The notes under the pieces are model-generated. The model was not told the origin of the DNA, did no database searches, and worked only from the letters and a program-made list of their open reading frames with translations. The translations under genes were made by a program, and so were the position numbers. This document shows, in pieces, positions 52,301-63,290 of a stretch of DNA of 64,000 nucleotides; the stretch's first letter is position 1, and every line of letters starts with the position of its first letter. Origin of the DNA: Camarhynchus parvulus. Lineage: Eukaryota; Chordata; Aves; Passeriformes; Thraupidae. The stretch spans positions 20,360,501 to 20,424,500 of the forward strand of contig NC_044572.1 of the NCBI RefSeq assembly GCF_901933205.1. Direction: 5' to 3'.

Positions 52301-55300
52301 CTCCAGTAAATGCCCTTCATAAACACTGGTTTAATTAACCTTTCACGTGACATTTTATCCATTTTTTTGTGGGGTAATGAGCTGATTTTAGTAAGCTCCA
52401 GCCTTAGGCATTGTGCTGCTGGATCCTACACTTCACTGTTTCTCTGTTTGTTCCCTGAACTGCCCCATGTCTCAGGCAAACACATCTTTGCACAGCAGAC
52501 ATAAACAGCAGCATGGACAAACCAGCTTTTCTGCCTCTGCTGTTTAATACAGAATTTTGACATTTTCCTTTTAATAATTTTAATATGGAGTTGTTTCCTA
52601 ACCTTTCCTTTCCTTTCCTTTCCTTTCCTTTCCTTTCCTTTCCTTTCCTTTCCTTTCCTTTCCTTTCCTTTCCTTTCCTTTCCTTTCCTTTCCTTTCCTT
52701 TCCTTTCCTTTCCTTTCCTTTCCTTTCCTTTCCTTTCCTTTCCTTTCTTTTCCTTTCCTTTCCTTTTCCTTTCCTTTCCTTTCCTTTCCTTTCCTTTCCT
52801 TTCCTTTCCTTTCCTTTCCTTTCCTTTCCTTTCCTTTCCTTTCCTTTCCTTTCCTTTCCTTTCCTTTCCTTTCCTTTCCTTTCCTTTCCTTTCCTTTCCT
52901 TTCCTTTCCTTTCCTTTTCTCTTTCTGGGGTCTTGATATTTATGTTCCTCTTCCATTTCCTGATCCAGTTCCTTCAACCCCTGAAGCACAAACTTCCTCA
53001 TTTTCTTTCCTGTGCCCTTCTCCCCTCCCTTCCCTTCCCCCCCTTCAACCTTATCATTCTTCCTTAGTTTCTCACAACTCATGGATATTTTACTTAGAAG
53101 AATTGTGGGGGTTTTGTTTTTTGCTCTATTCCAATCTCAGATATTGCAAAATGAAGGCATCAGTTCCTTTTTTTTTTTTCCTTGTTTATTTTTTCCCCAC
53201 CCAAGCTGATTCTTTTAACTATTCAGGCACTTACTTTAAAACAGGAACTTCTATGGTTGTTTGATACCCAGCCTTCAGGGCATGTGGGGACCAGAGCAGT
53301 AGTTGGAACAGGTGGAACTGTTGCACCCTTTGCCCACTGCTTGCAAATATATTTTTGCTTTGTCTCGCAGTCAAGAACATCCCATAATCCAGCTGCAGTC
53401 CCTGTTTTCATGGCTACACATCCTGGATTATTTCCTTTATGAGGAAAAACCAAACCAAAACAAAACAAAACATGCTGGATATTTTCTAAAGTCTGAATTA
53501 TTTAATTCTGTCAAAATCTTTGAGCAGCAGCCATTCACTTTTTGCCATGCAATAACATTTGAAAAGAAAATTTGTATTTTAGGTGGTTTTCATACAGGCA
53601 GAGTAGCATTTTCTGTTTGAGGAGATCATGATCAATATAGAAGTCTACTTTTCTTTTTTTTTCCATTTTGAATATCCTGCATAATTAATTATTTGGGTAG
53701 AAAGTAGAGTGGGAGTTTTTACAGAGAAATCTTGTGTTTTCAAGTGAGAATCTCATTTCTATTTTTGTTAAGCCTGTTTTACATGAGATAACGTTACCTT
53801 GGTCACAAGTGGTTTTCACATAGGTGGCAGCAGTGCCACTGGTGCATACAGAGGGCAGGGATGCAAACCTAGACAGCTTCAGGGTGAAACTTGTCCCATG
53901 ATGTTTGCTGCAATTTTAGATTGTTCTCTCAGAGGGAGACAGAGCTGCCTACATCACACAAGATGCAGTCAAATGCACAACATGGGCTTATTCAATGGTA
54001 TATTTGTGCTCTTTCCTTACTTCCTAAGTATTTTTAACATTTTATTTGGGGATTTTTGTTTGTTTGTTTTTTAATTTCTGTTGGGCACAGACCTGATGTC
54101 TTAATGGACCTGTTTACCATGGTGCCATGAGCTGAAATGAAATTCAGCTATAGATTCATCATTTGATGGCAATTTAATACATGTGTTTGTTCCTAAGAGC
54201 ATCCTTCGCCTAGGATGTTCACCTACTGTTTTACTGATCATGCTCTGTCACTTATTCTTCTGATACTGTCCTGGGTTTTCTCACAGGCACATCTTTGCTA
54301 TCAGAAATAATTTACTCTGATCAGCAAATCTTGCCCCTTCACTATTACACATTTTCCATATGGTCTGCAAATATATTGAACAGCATGGGCTTTGGCACAG
54401 GTCATTATGGGGTTCTGTTGGTGAACACACTTACTCAGTTAAAAACTAGCCCCCATTAAAAAAATCCACCTTCCAGTCAGTGCCTCTTTATCAATATTTT
54501 TATTCATGTAAGAGCTTTTCTTGCTACATTAGATTAGCTGAAAGGCTTTTGGTAATTGAGATAGACCACACTAACTAGATTTCCCTCATTCATATGCTTT
54601 CACATACTGTGTGGAGCTCTGAGAGATCTATAAGCATGACCTCTCTTTCCAGAAGTGAGTTTATGTATCTTTCCCAATATTTATTCTTTAGTTCAGATTC
54701 AGTTAATTTACTAATGATTTATTCATCTGTATTTCCCCATATCTCTCTGTAACCATTTTAAATGTTGGCACCAAATTTGTCTTCTAGCAAAGCTTAGATG
54801 TCAAGGCAGCTTTAGCAGGAAAGCTAAAGCTCTCTTTACACATTAAACAGAAGGGTATATTTCATGTAATCTTAACAGTTCCTGGATACTTCTGCAGCCA
54901 TGCTTAGTCCTGACTTCATGCCATCAATTTCCTCCATAATCTATTTTCTTGATATTTCAGATTGAAATAGGCTCTTCAAAGATAACCTCACAAAGAAACT
55001 TTCCAGCACAGAAAGTCCATTTTCTTCTCAGTGAACACAGATGCAAGGAAACAGATTTTTCTTTACTGTTCCAGCCTGATTGTTGAGGAGTCCATTTGCT
55101 GTGGGTAATTTGGTTTGCAAGCCCCAGTGCCAACTCGACATTGATCTCTGGCTGGTGGGACCCAAGGCAAAGGGCTGTGAACTGGTGCTGACACTTTGCA
55201 TAGCAAAGGGCACAGGCACCTGTGGTCCAGCCAGGTGACTGGACACCCGAAGGCTCAGCAGGGGCCAAGGACCCCAGACATTGCTGCATTTAGACTGTAA

Positions 55301-58300
55301 AACAGCCCAGGGTTTCCTCTGTTCATGGACCTTCCTTGGAAGCACCCAGCTCAAGCTGTTATTTTATTATTGCACCATGATTGAATTATTTTAGGGACCA
55401 AAAAATCTGGGGAAACCTGGGTTCAGGCTGTTGAGGAAACCTTGTCTGACTGTGTGAGTGTGGGGGTGTAGCTGGGGAGGACCTTGGTCCCAGCTCATGG
55501 TGGTGTGTTGACTCCAGAGTGTCCCTTGGATGGTCAGAGAGGGAAGATTCTTAACATGACTTCCGAGTGCTCTCCTCATCCTCTCATCGTCTTCTGACAG
55601 CAGAGACTCCCTGGCAAGATTTCTTCTTATGGCATTTGCTAAGGTTTTATTAGTCTTTGTCTTTCATAATGTTTAATTGTTTTTATTTTATATTTTATAA
55701 CCTCACTGAAGGTTTTCAAGAAAGTCTTCAGACAAAGAATCACTGAGAGGAACATGGTATATCCCACAAAGAGCAGATTTCCTCATGGCATCATGAAATC
55801 TAGCTTTCTGTGCTTCTGCACAGTATGAACCCATTAATGCAGTTTTCTTAGTATCACACATAAAAATAATAACAGCACAGGGATTTTTGATACTTTGAGT
55901 TTGTAATTCTAACTTAAAATCCATATTCCAGTTGCTCTGTTTCAACCTCTTCTCCCAGGCTAACTTTTTCACTAGAGGGGCAAGTGTGGAATAGTCTTAG
56001 GACTCATTTGTAACTCCTTTTATCTCCCTGTGAAGATGGGCCAAAATTAATCTTATGGGTAAATATATCAGATGTCCTAATATAAAAGTGCAGTTTAAAA
56101 TTTTCCCTTTGAAATTAGAATATGGGATATGAAAAACTGCAAGTACGTGTATAATATACCAAAAGTCTAAAACATAAAATTCAGAGGACTATATACCCAC
56201 ACAACATAAATAGGGGCCACATTGTCAGAGAGCGCCCACCATCCCTCATCACAGCACCTACCAGGCATTCCTGCATCCCAGTGTGTGAAGGAGACAGCTT
56301 CACCACTGGCCCAGCTGAAAGTGCCTTGATCCTGCACATCAGAGAGGCCAAGCCAGAAATATTTCTCAGGCCTCAGCCCAACAAGGCTAGTCAGATAGGC
56401 TTGTTCATATCTGTAAAAAACATCATCAAGATGCAAGTGGAAACAAAGGCATTTACCCAAATCCTGTCAGTCTAATGTGATGATGGAATTTTTTCTCTTA
56501 TTCCTTGCCTCAGGCTGGGGAAGAAGACCCCACATAGGATTCAGATTCCATATGGACAACATAAAAAAGCAAGACTTTTTTGTTATTCAACTACAGACCT
56601 CATCTGTTACTTAACCATTTTGCTGCTTGGTGTTGTGTTAGCTTTTCTAGGAATATTTCATAAGATACAATCTTTAGATATTTAAAAGCAAAGAAAAAGT
56701 CATTATCATACCTACTTTCAACTGTGGCTAAGTAACCTTCTTCTCCTTCACAAGTGGTGTTTGCTTCTGAAAATGTGGCTGGAACATGTCCAATAAAATA
56801 GCAGTAGGTCCCATATCTTCTCCAGCCCTGTAACATGATTTTAGGATTTTCATACAAATTTTAAACAATTGGGGTATCATGTATTAAGTGAAATATGACA
56901 TTTAAAAATTAATGAAGCACAATGATCATGAATATTATGAATAAGAAACTTTTTGCAGTGAAATTACAGATTCCTCCTAAGTGGTTTCTGTAAATGGTTT
57001 TTTAAAATTTAGAGTAACTGAGAGAGAGGAGAAACTTCATAATAAATAAAACAAAAGCCCTTTCCATGTAAATAATACAAATAATTCAAATAATTCTAAT
57101 GGATTCTCAATGTACCTATTTCATCTGAGAAACTGACATTCCATTCTCCCATACTCACTTTTTTGCAGCCTGCAAGGCTACTTTCTTGTTCTCCAGCTGT
57201 TTGTGATGTAGCTTTTCTTTTACAAATGTAGCCAGCCTTCTTCTCACAGACATGGTCTGCCCAATAGCCATTCTGTGTCGGGAAAAAGTTTGAAATAAAA
57301 AGGAGATAAATATGAATAATCTAAAAGAGATAAATAATATCTTTCCTTATAATACAAATTATTTGTTTTCTTTCTCCTTTATTTTTAAATTGAGTATTTT
57401 TCCTTATCTAATTTTCCTATGTGATATCAAAACCAAATCTGCTCACATTCTGTGAAATAGTAGACTGGGCTATAGCAGTATAGCCTCAGCTGGCAGGATA
57501 AGAAGGGAGGAGGGTGCATGGAACTGCTCCCTGACCTGATGTGCTGAGTCCTGCACAGGCAGCTGTGCTAGGAGATGACAAAGAAGCAGGCAAAGAAAAG
57601 CCAACAAGAATCAGAGATCCCCATATACTATCATTACCATCAGGGGAAAAGGAGATATTCTCAAAATACCTTCAGAGACCTGTTCTGTAGCCCTAATAAT
57701 TTCATTTGTGACTTTCAGATGTACTTAAAATTTCACCAGTGATGCAGTAATACTTTCGGGGTTTTTTAAAGGTCACATTCAATCTCATTCTCAATCTCAT
57801 TCAATTCAATCCCTACATCTCTTTTTTCTGGCCTTAGCCATTTGCTGAAATAACAGAGCATGTTATTCTTTTATTAAGTAGTTATTTTTAGTGTGGAAGT
57901 ACAATATGTATTGAGAAATGTCACCTGGCCCTTGATCAGGACACAGTCTTCGGGCCTGTTGTTTGTAGTGGATGGCTCTCCCAGGTGCCATTTGGTGTAT
58001 GTCACTGGGGTTCCATCACTCCACTCAAAATACATTTGAACCTTATGGTCATTCAGCCCAATCCACAGCTTGTCTGTTGGCTCTAAAGATGGAAACAGAC
58101 ATAAGACCTCTTTTGGCACTCCACCCTTTTCCCAGCACCAACCATTAAGCCTTGGACATACAATTCCTTTCACAAATTTATGCAGCATGTTCTATCATAA
58201 TTTTATAAATTAATATTTTCATATAGATATAAAAATTAAGACTGTATGCTTTGGAAAATTAAGCTGTAAGGAAATTCTTGCACTGGGTGAAAAAATTTTG

Positions 58301-61300
58301 CTCTTCCTCCTCATAACAGTGAGTGTGAATTGCCAGCCTAATGCTGATATGCCACGACGGTAGGACAGAAGTCTGAATAGTTATTTTTCAGTTCCATTGC
58401 ACTGGTCAAATTTTAGAATACTGATTTTATGTAGCTTGGAGCATGAATATTTTAAGCTTCTTTCAGCAAAATGAAAAAAAACATAGAAAGTACCTAAGCC
58501 CAGCCCCCCAGACCTATATCAATTAGTTTGGCAATAAATAAAATAATAGTATTGACAACATGCAGAATTCAGCAGGAACTACCGATTCAGCTGTCTTGTT
58601 TTCCATACAGGCAAAGGCAAGGGACCCCCTGGAAATACTCACTGTACCCAAGCTGAGACACCATAAAGCTGTGCTCCTCAGGGCTTTGGATGCTGGCCAA
58701 GTGACTCCCTTCCTTCTGACAAGAGGTCAAAGCTCCTTCCCATCCTTTGCTGTCCCTGAAGATCTTATAGCAGTGATCCACACAGGGCACCCATCCAGCT
58801 GGGCAGGTAACAGGCCCAGGGTCACCTAGGAATACATCCCAAGGCTTTACAGCTCCAGTTGCCATGCAAGGGACATGACACTGAAAGTATTTCCATGTCA
58901 TCTGTGCAAGAGTTCTAAACTAAGAATTTTCTTTTGAAATTCTCATCATTAGTAAATGATGAACACAAAATGCAGTAGACATAAATGTGATTCTCTAAAC
59001 CAGGCAATTTTTAGCTTGGAGAAGGAAAGCTTTTTAATACAAGTAATATCTAATAAAAATTCTATGTTTAGTCAAATGTCTGCAACAAATATATTAATTT
59101 TGTAATGAATTAATCAAATTAGTTTTGTATTAGTATTGTATTAGTTTTGTATTAGTTTTGTAATTCATTAATTTTATTAGCTTCTGTATCCCCTAGTATT
59201 TATTTGTCAGATAGGAGAAATCAGACATTATCTGCAGCTAACATAGAAGGTTTATGAATTTTTAAAGGATTAAGTATATTGATAGAGTAAAAGCCATCAA
59301 GAGAAATTTATAGCTAGATGAATACATAGGGTCACACCAACAGGGAAATCTTCATACACTTAAAATATCTTTTCTCACTTCAATGTGTTGACCTTCTACT
59401 GTCTCAATATCCACCACATCTGCAGTGAACTCTGAACATGCTTATCTAGATGCTGATTGACCACAAGTCATGGAGAATGACTTAGAACCGCACTAAGTTA
59501 TGCATCTTTCGTTCTTGGGCTTATATTATTAATGTCCCGCTTCTGAAAAATAATTTTTGGGTTGTTCTCCCTTTTGATGGTCAGCAGCCTGTGGACATAA
59601 ATGGAAGACCTGGCCCCTGAATCTCAGACAGGAGTGATTAGTTGGAAATTTTTTGCTTTTATCTGCTTCAGTCTGTTTGTTGTGGAACTGGAGATCAGAC
59701 TAGAAAGGTTGCAATCATTGTAAAAAGCAAACCAGAGAAACAAGAAATAGTTCTATTTCTAAGAAAATTCTTCTGTTCATCTTTGGCAATACATTGAGCA
59801 ATTCAGATAACAGCTTCTACTTTAATTTCAATATGTATCAACATACCTGAAGGAACCAAAGTAAAATTCCTTTTCTTACAAATATAACCAAGTTTCTGAT
59901 CACATTCCCAATTTTGCCATTTAGCTTTTGTTTCAGGATTCAAAACTGCACAGAGCTTTCCAGATTCTGGAGACGGACTTCCTTTGGGAAAAGTACAGAG
60001 AAAAAAATGAACATTTCTGAATGAAAAACAGAGCTCTAAGGTCTAAAATGCACATGAGAGACCGCTCCTGGATGAAGTGATGGAGATCATGTCTTTCTCA
60101 GCTTTGGTAAGAGCTAAGGTATGTTTCCAGTAGTGGAAATGTCTGTATGAAATGTGTGTAAGTTGGGTAAGTGGATACAAACCTGTAAACTCATACTTTA
60201 GTTGTTAGTCAAGAAATGGAAGACTGAATATTTTTGGGATAGGCAGTGTTGCTTTCACAGCTAAAATATTTTTGCAATAGGTTGAAGGTTTCTGTCATAT
60301 TGCTATAGAAAAAGAGATTTTTCTAAAGCTAAAGCAAGAAAAGCTAAAATACTTGTCTCATGGCGTAACTATCTGATAATAAAGTTTGCAGCAGTATTTG
60401 AGGTATGTATCTTTTCTCTTCAGAAGTACAAAATCAAACAAAGTCACATCTACCTGGAGCCCAGTTTAAGTACTGGAAAGGGCTGCCTCCAATCCACTCC
60501 CATCCACTACTCAAGTCCAGTCTGTTGAGTCCAATCCACAGTGCAGAATCTGTACCTTCTGTTAATTCTAAGTTACAAAAATAAGAGGAATTATTTGGTC
60601 ACTAACAATATCTCTAGGAAGATTTGTATTCCTAAATAGCTAATTGTAAATATCTGTACATACTATGGAACCTAATACATTGAAATATGCCAAAGTTTGA
60701 ATACTGTAAGAAAGCAAACAAAGAGAAACTCCCTGTTTTATTCTGTCAACTAATGCAAAATGAACACAGATTATATCCACAAAGTATATCCAAACAAAAT
60801 TGTTTCTGCAGAATAGGCTAAATTCTGTACATTGAAGGAGAATTATTGGTAGAGTATAAATATAAACAATAATAAAAATTTGTTAGAAGTTAAATTAATC
60901 CCTAAAACCAACAATAAATATTTCTTCCATATCATTTTTTCATCCATATGTGGATACACAAGGCTGCAATTTGATATTGGTAAATAACTGATATTTTTCA
61001 GATTGCCAAGTGAATTAAAAACACAGCTGTCAAAACAGCATTTGAAACAAAGCAAGTCCTTCTTTTGGCATAAAGATTAATTTTTAAAATTATTTTCTTT
61101 TCTTTTTCTTTTTTTTTTTTCAGGTTTCCTTTTGACCAAAAGCAAGTCTTTAATTTACTTTTCAGGATTTTTCCCTCCATCTAAAAGATATATATATATA
61201 TAAAATAAGTTTTGTAAATATGAAATCAAACTGTTACACTTGCAGGGTGCTGGAATACTTTGAATTCTATGTAAATTTGGCAGCAATTTTGATATGAACT

Positions 61301-63290
61301 TGCAAATTCTAAAATATTTTCTTTTTCTTGCCCATATATATTTAGATTCAAAGGCAAAGGCCAAAATCATACTAAATAATCCTTAGCTATTATGATGGCC
61401 TGAACAGATCCTGAATGTAACCCCAGGTTTGGTTTACTGCCTTACCTTTAAGGTATGTTTGTTCATGAATGTCTGTGATACTCAGTAATTCTGCATTTTG
61501 CTGCTGACAGCTCTTCCTGGCTTGGTGCCATGTGAGAGCTGAGTCAAAATTTATTTGGTAGTGAACATTTGTTGACAGATCTGTAGTCCACGTGCTGTCT
61601 TTATCTGTGGGAAGAATAATAACAGCAGAGGTCATATTCTGCCAAGAGAAAACTGCAGAGGTCATTTCTTGCCAACAGAAAACTGAGTGAGTGCAGGTTT
61701 TTGTTCTGTGTAGCAGGTTCACATTCGTCTCCCTAAATTTCACCTGGGCTGCTCTTTCAAGATCACTGAAAATGTTATGAGCAGATGGGGAAGGACAAAA
61801 TTAAGGCCAGTAAGCTGACAGGTAAAGGTAGCCTATACTGCCTCCTGTCCCATGAAGAAAGACAAGTCAGGCATTACCACAAGGCAAGTGATTGCACAGG
61901 AAAATACATTGCATGGAGTGCATGGCAGAAGTCCCAGTAGAACATTTTGAAATATTTGTGCAACATTTCCTTCTCTCTCTGGACAGCAGCTCCCACTGAG
62001 AGCTGAAAGAACTAATTATAGTCCTGAATTTAGCATCAAAAAATTTCATAGATAACTCCCATTCCCATTCAAAGAACCTCTGGATGTGCCTGTCACAGCA
62101 ATGGTGCTGAGCAGCACCACACTCCTCCTCTGATTACCTTGGCATCTTTGATTTGTTGAAGATATGGCCATTCTCAATCAAGCACAACACAAAATTTAAT
62201 CAGGTAGTTGATCATTCCCAAAACTCAGTATGAAGATGAACTTTAGAAAAAGAACTGAAATCTGGGACTACCTTTCAAAAACTCTGAAATTATTCAATGA
62301 CCCTATGTCACACCTTCAGGTCTCAGTGTGTCAAGTATCTTTGCAGGAACCTGGAAAGCAGAGTTGACTAGGGATGTGTGCCCCACTGAAAATCCCCTTT
62401 ATATCAAGTGGAGTTAAGGGGCATTGTAATAAAAAAAGACAATGCTGAACAGGAGCCATGGGGAAAAATACAGAGGAAAGATGAAATGTGTCAGGTGGAG
62501 ATTTCAACATCCTGAATGCAAAGATGTCCAGGCCATAAAGGGAGATAGAGGGGGAATTGACCACAGAAATAAAAGAAAGTGATCAAAATTGCAGAGAAAT
62601 GTCAGGCAGATGTCAACCGGGTGGAAAGCCTGCTTCCTGGACAATATGAATAGGGCTTAAAAGCATGCATAAAATGACACATTCCACTTTAGCAAAAAAA
62701 TATGTCCACATGAGAATCATGCAAATTGAAACATTAACTTCAACATCAATCTTCCTACAGTGCTCTTTTTTGTGCCCACATCCATCTCAAGGGGAGTTCT
62801 CAGAGAAGGGCTGTACAACAGTGACAGCGCACATCCTGGCTGGGAAGCAGTAAGGAGCTCAGAATGACTGTGCTGCTCAGCAACACCCCCGCAGCAAGTG
62901 GGAACTGAATGATGATTTACTCTTCAATCACTCTCTTCACATCTTTGTGCAACATGTCATTTCTTTGCATAGTGAGCTGCAGCCTGCGGCAGCGCATCGT
63001 ATACTAAACCACATTCTTGTGAGTTATGAGTTGTTATTATAAAGATAATCATATCCTGCTCGTGCAGGTTTGCCAAAGGCCCACAGAGGGCTCCCGGGAG
63101 GGGGCAGGTGCCTCACCTGTGGAGGGGCAGAAGCCGTATCGCTGGTCCGTGTCGTAGTCGGCAGTGGTGGAGCACCAGAGCCGGCCATCGGCGCGGCCCG
63201 TGGCCGTGCACTCCGCCCACCACTGCTGCTGGTACATGAACGGGAAAACACACGGCGCCCCAAAAGCATTTCCCAGCAGCGTGAAGGTCT
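34186..63290 (-). CDS. MRC1: Gene A: macrophage mannose receptor 1-like, 5' partial (FNII exon to stop)
   Basis: Type I membrane endocytic receptor of the mannose receptor family. I read 28 exons with GT-AG borders and consistent phases, about 3.8 kb of coding sequence or 1272 codons. Order: FNII, eight CTLDs, a 33-base stalk exon, then a transmembrane/tail exon. The human gene is described as 30 exons (signal, cysteine-rich, FNII, 26 lectin/spacer exons, terminal exon); FNII onward gives exactly the 28 seen here. CTLD3 ([10 protein letters not shown]) and CTLD7 ([19 protein letters not shown]) are strongly MRC1-like rather than PLA2R1, MRC2 or LY75. Signal and cysteine-rich exons are not in the 710 bases to the right edge, where no minus-strand frame is open long enough. 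The reading frame is intact throughout. Odd points: CTLD4 has lost its sugar-site residues, and the tail is very short. Which avian paralogue it is cannot be decided here. Confidence 0.93.
34986..35018 (-). CDS. MRC1: Gene A candidate stalk micro-exon (33 bases)
   Basis: A 33-base open segment, phase 1-1, with a good donor (AAAAAG|GTAAGAG) and a weaker acceptor (ATTGAAG). It would encode [10 protein letters not shown] between CTLD8 and the transmembrane exon. Two points support it. With it, the lectin/spacer exons number 26, as described for human MRC1. A 30-base exon of the same phase sits in the equivalent place in gene B at 244..215. The short length and weak acceptor keep confidence moderate. 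Confidence 0.6.
37035..38107 (-). CDS. MRC1: Gene A exons: CTLD8
   Basis: Exons 38107..37955 (153 bases), 37523..37407 (117) and 37196..37035 (162), all phase 1-1. Motifs are [50 protein letters not shown] and [20 protein letters not shown]. There is no EPN. The third exon is the intact counterpart of the frameshifted gene B exon at 2124..1956 and is the direct reference for that lesion. Confidence 0.92.
39201..40426 (-). CDS. MRC1: Gene A exons: CTLD7
   Basis: Two exons: 40426..40194 (233 bases) and 39366..39201 (166). The first contains [20 protein letters not shown] and [10 protein letters not shown]; the second [20 protein letters not shown] and [19 protein letters not shown]. The ligand triad reads EPK rather than EPN. 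CTLD7 is encoded in two exons in both genes, unlike its neighbours, supporting descent from the same ancestral MRC1 structure. Confidence 0.92.
41772..43877 (-). CDS. MRC1: Gene A exons: CTLD6
   Basis: Exons 43877..43763 (115 bases), 43262..43066 (197) and 41862..41772 (91). The first gives [20 protein letters not shown]; the second [20 protein letters not shown] followed by a long loop rich in Y, F and D ([19 protein letters not shown]); the third [20 protein letters not shown]. The loop replaces the EPN region and is five codons longer than in gene B. No canonical sugar site is visible. The last exon ends in phase 1 at TCA T|GTGAGT. Confidence 0.9.
44901..48593 (-). CDS. MRC1: Gene A exons: CTLD5 (complete EPN/WND site) and start of CTLD6
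   Basis: Five exons: 48593..48558 (36 bases, linker), 48440..48265 (176), 47750..47683 (68), 46114..46014 (101) and 45037..44901 (137). Motifs: [54 protein letters not shown] and [18 protein letters not shown]. Both EPN and WND are present, so a Ca2+-dependent mannose/fucose/GlcNAc-type site is predicted. The last exon ends in a proline-rich linker and [11 protein letters not shown], which begins CTLD6. CTLD5 is the only gene A domain that still has the full canonical ligand set. Confidence 0.92.
49086..49135. repeat. TA-rich simple sequence
   Basis: Run of ATAT and TATAGATA motifs in the gene A intron upstream of the CTLD5 linker exon. No coding signal. Confidence 0.6.
49632..51585 (-). CDS. 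MRC1: Gene A exons: CTLD4, sugar-site residues lost
   Basis: Exons 51585..51458 (128 bases), 50840..50753 (88) and 49776..49632 (145), with lengths identical to gene B. The fold markers remain ([42 protein letters not shown]), but the Ca2+/mannose ligands are gone. Where gene B has [12 protein letters not shown], this copy has [12 protein letters not shown]; where gene B has RWNDLHC it has PWSLSVC. The WIGL element is also degraded to AWLGIF. In human MRC1, CTLD4 is the main mannose-binding domain, so this is a substantive change. The reading frame and cysteines are intact, which argues against simple pseudogene decay. Confidence 0.92.
52602..52918. repeat. (TTTCC)n / (GGAAA)n pentanucleotide microsatellite
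   Basis: About 315 bases of nearly perfect CCTTT repeats on the plus strand, with one or two interruptions around 52746-52768. It lies in the gene A intron between the first two CTLD4-coding exons. The long open frames it makes on both strands (repeating KGKER or SFPFL) are artefacts of the repeat. Confidence 0.97.
53235..56827 (-). CDS. MRC1: Gene A exons: CTLD3 and start of CTLD4
   Basis: Exons 56827..56712 (116 bases), 56410..56262 (149) and 53434..53235 (200). The first has [13 protein letters not shown] and [10 protein letters not shown]. The second has [16 protein letters not shown] and [10 protein letters not shown]. The third completes CTLD3 with [17 protein letters not shown], adds a proline- and threonine-rich linker, and opens CTLD4 with [17 protein letters not shown] 2.8 kb intron separates the last two. 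The MPG in place of EPN is characteristic of MRC1 CTLD3 and implies no sugar binding. Confidence 0.92.
54340..54780. mobile_element. Degenerate CR1-like LINE remnant
   Basis: A diverged stretch in the long gene A intron within CTLD3. Phrases such as GAACAGCATGGGCTTTGG, GCTGAAAGGCTTTTGG and GAGATAGACCACACTAAC resemble the complement of the CR1 reverse-transcriptase region common in bird genomes. Similarity is judged by eye and weak; limits are approximate. Confidence 0.3.
57159..58825 (-). CDS. MRC1: Gene A exons: CTLD2
   Basis: Exons 58825..58643 (183 bases, phase 1-1), 58082..57925 (158, phase 1-0) and 57272..57159 (114, phase 0-0). Recognisable motifs are [53 protein letters not shown] and [19 protein letters not shown]. 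The EPN position reads EPS and there is no WND, so no canonical Ca2+/mannose site, as in the mammalian protein. The third exon also carries the linker to CTLD3 and ends at AAA|GTGAGT. Confidence 0.92.
59118..59165. repeat. Tandem TTTTGTATTAG repeat
   Basis: About four 11-base units reading TTTTGTATTAG with one variant, in the gene A intron between CTLD1 and CTLD2, flanked by TAATGAATTAAT and TAATTCATTAAT in near-inverted arrangement. Confidence 0.7.
59847..61604 (-). CDS. MRC1: Gene A exons: CTLD1
   Basis: Three exons: 61604..61446 (159 bases), 60567..60454 (114) and 59981..59847 (135), all phase 1-1. Landmarks are [20 protein letters not shown] (alpha-helical half), [10 protein letters not shown] and [20 protein letters not shown], and the terminal LGYICKK. 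The usual EPN position reads SPSPE, so this domain is not expected to bind mannose directly; this agrees with human MRC1, where CTLD1 lacks the sugar ligand set. The repeated QQQ and LLSIT segment is nearly the same as in gene B CTLD1. Confidence 0.93.
61186..61206. repeat. (TA)n dinucleotide run
   Basis: A short TATATATA run in the gene A intron inside CTLD1. Confidence 0.7.
63117..63290 (-). CDS. MRC1: Gene A exon: fibronectin type II domain
   Basis: A single 174-base exon, phase 1 at both ends, acceptor CTCAG and donor G|GTGAGG. It encodes a complete FNII module beginning [14 protein letters not shown] and ending RYGFCPSTG, with four cysteines and the paired aromatic residues typical of collagen-binding FNII folds. 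In MRC1 this domain sits between the cysteine-rich domain and CTLD1 and binds collagens. The exon is clearly more GC-rich than the surrounding introns. It is the first gene A exon in the window; the upstream signal and cysteine-rich exons must lie beyond position 64000. Confidence 0.95.

Noticed and set aside
52426..53082. Open frames of over 150 codons on both strands rich in KGKER or SFPFL
   Set aside because: They are translations of the pentanucleotide microsatellite; no real domain, start context or splice support.
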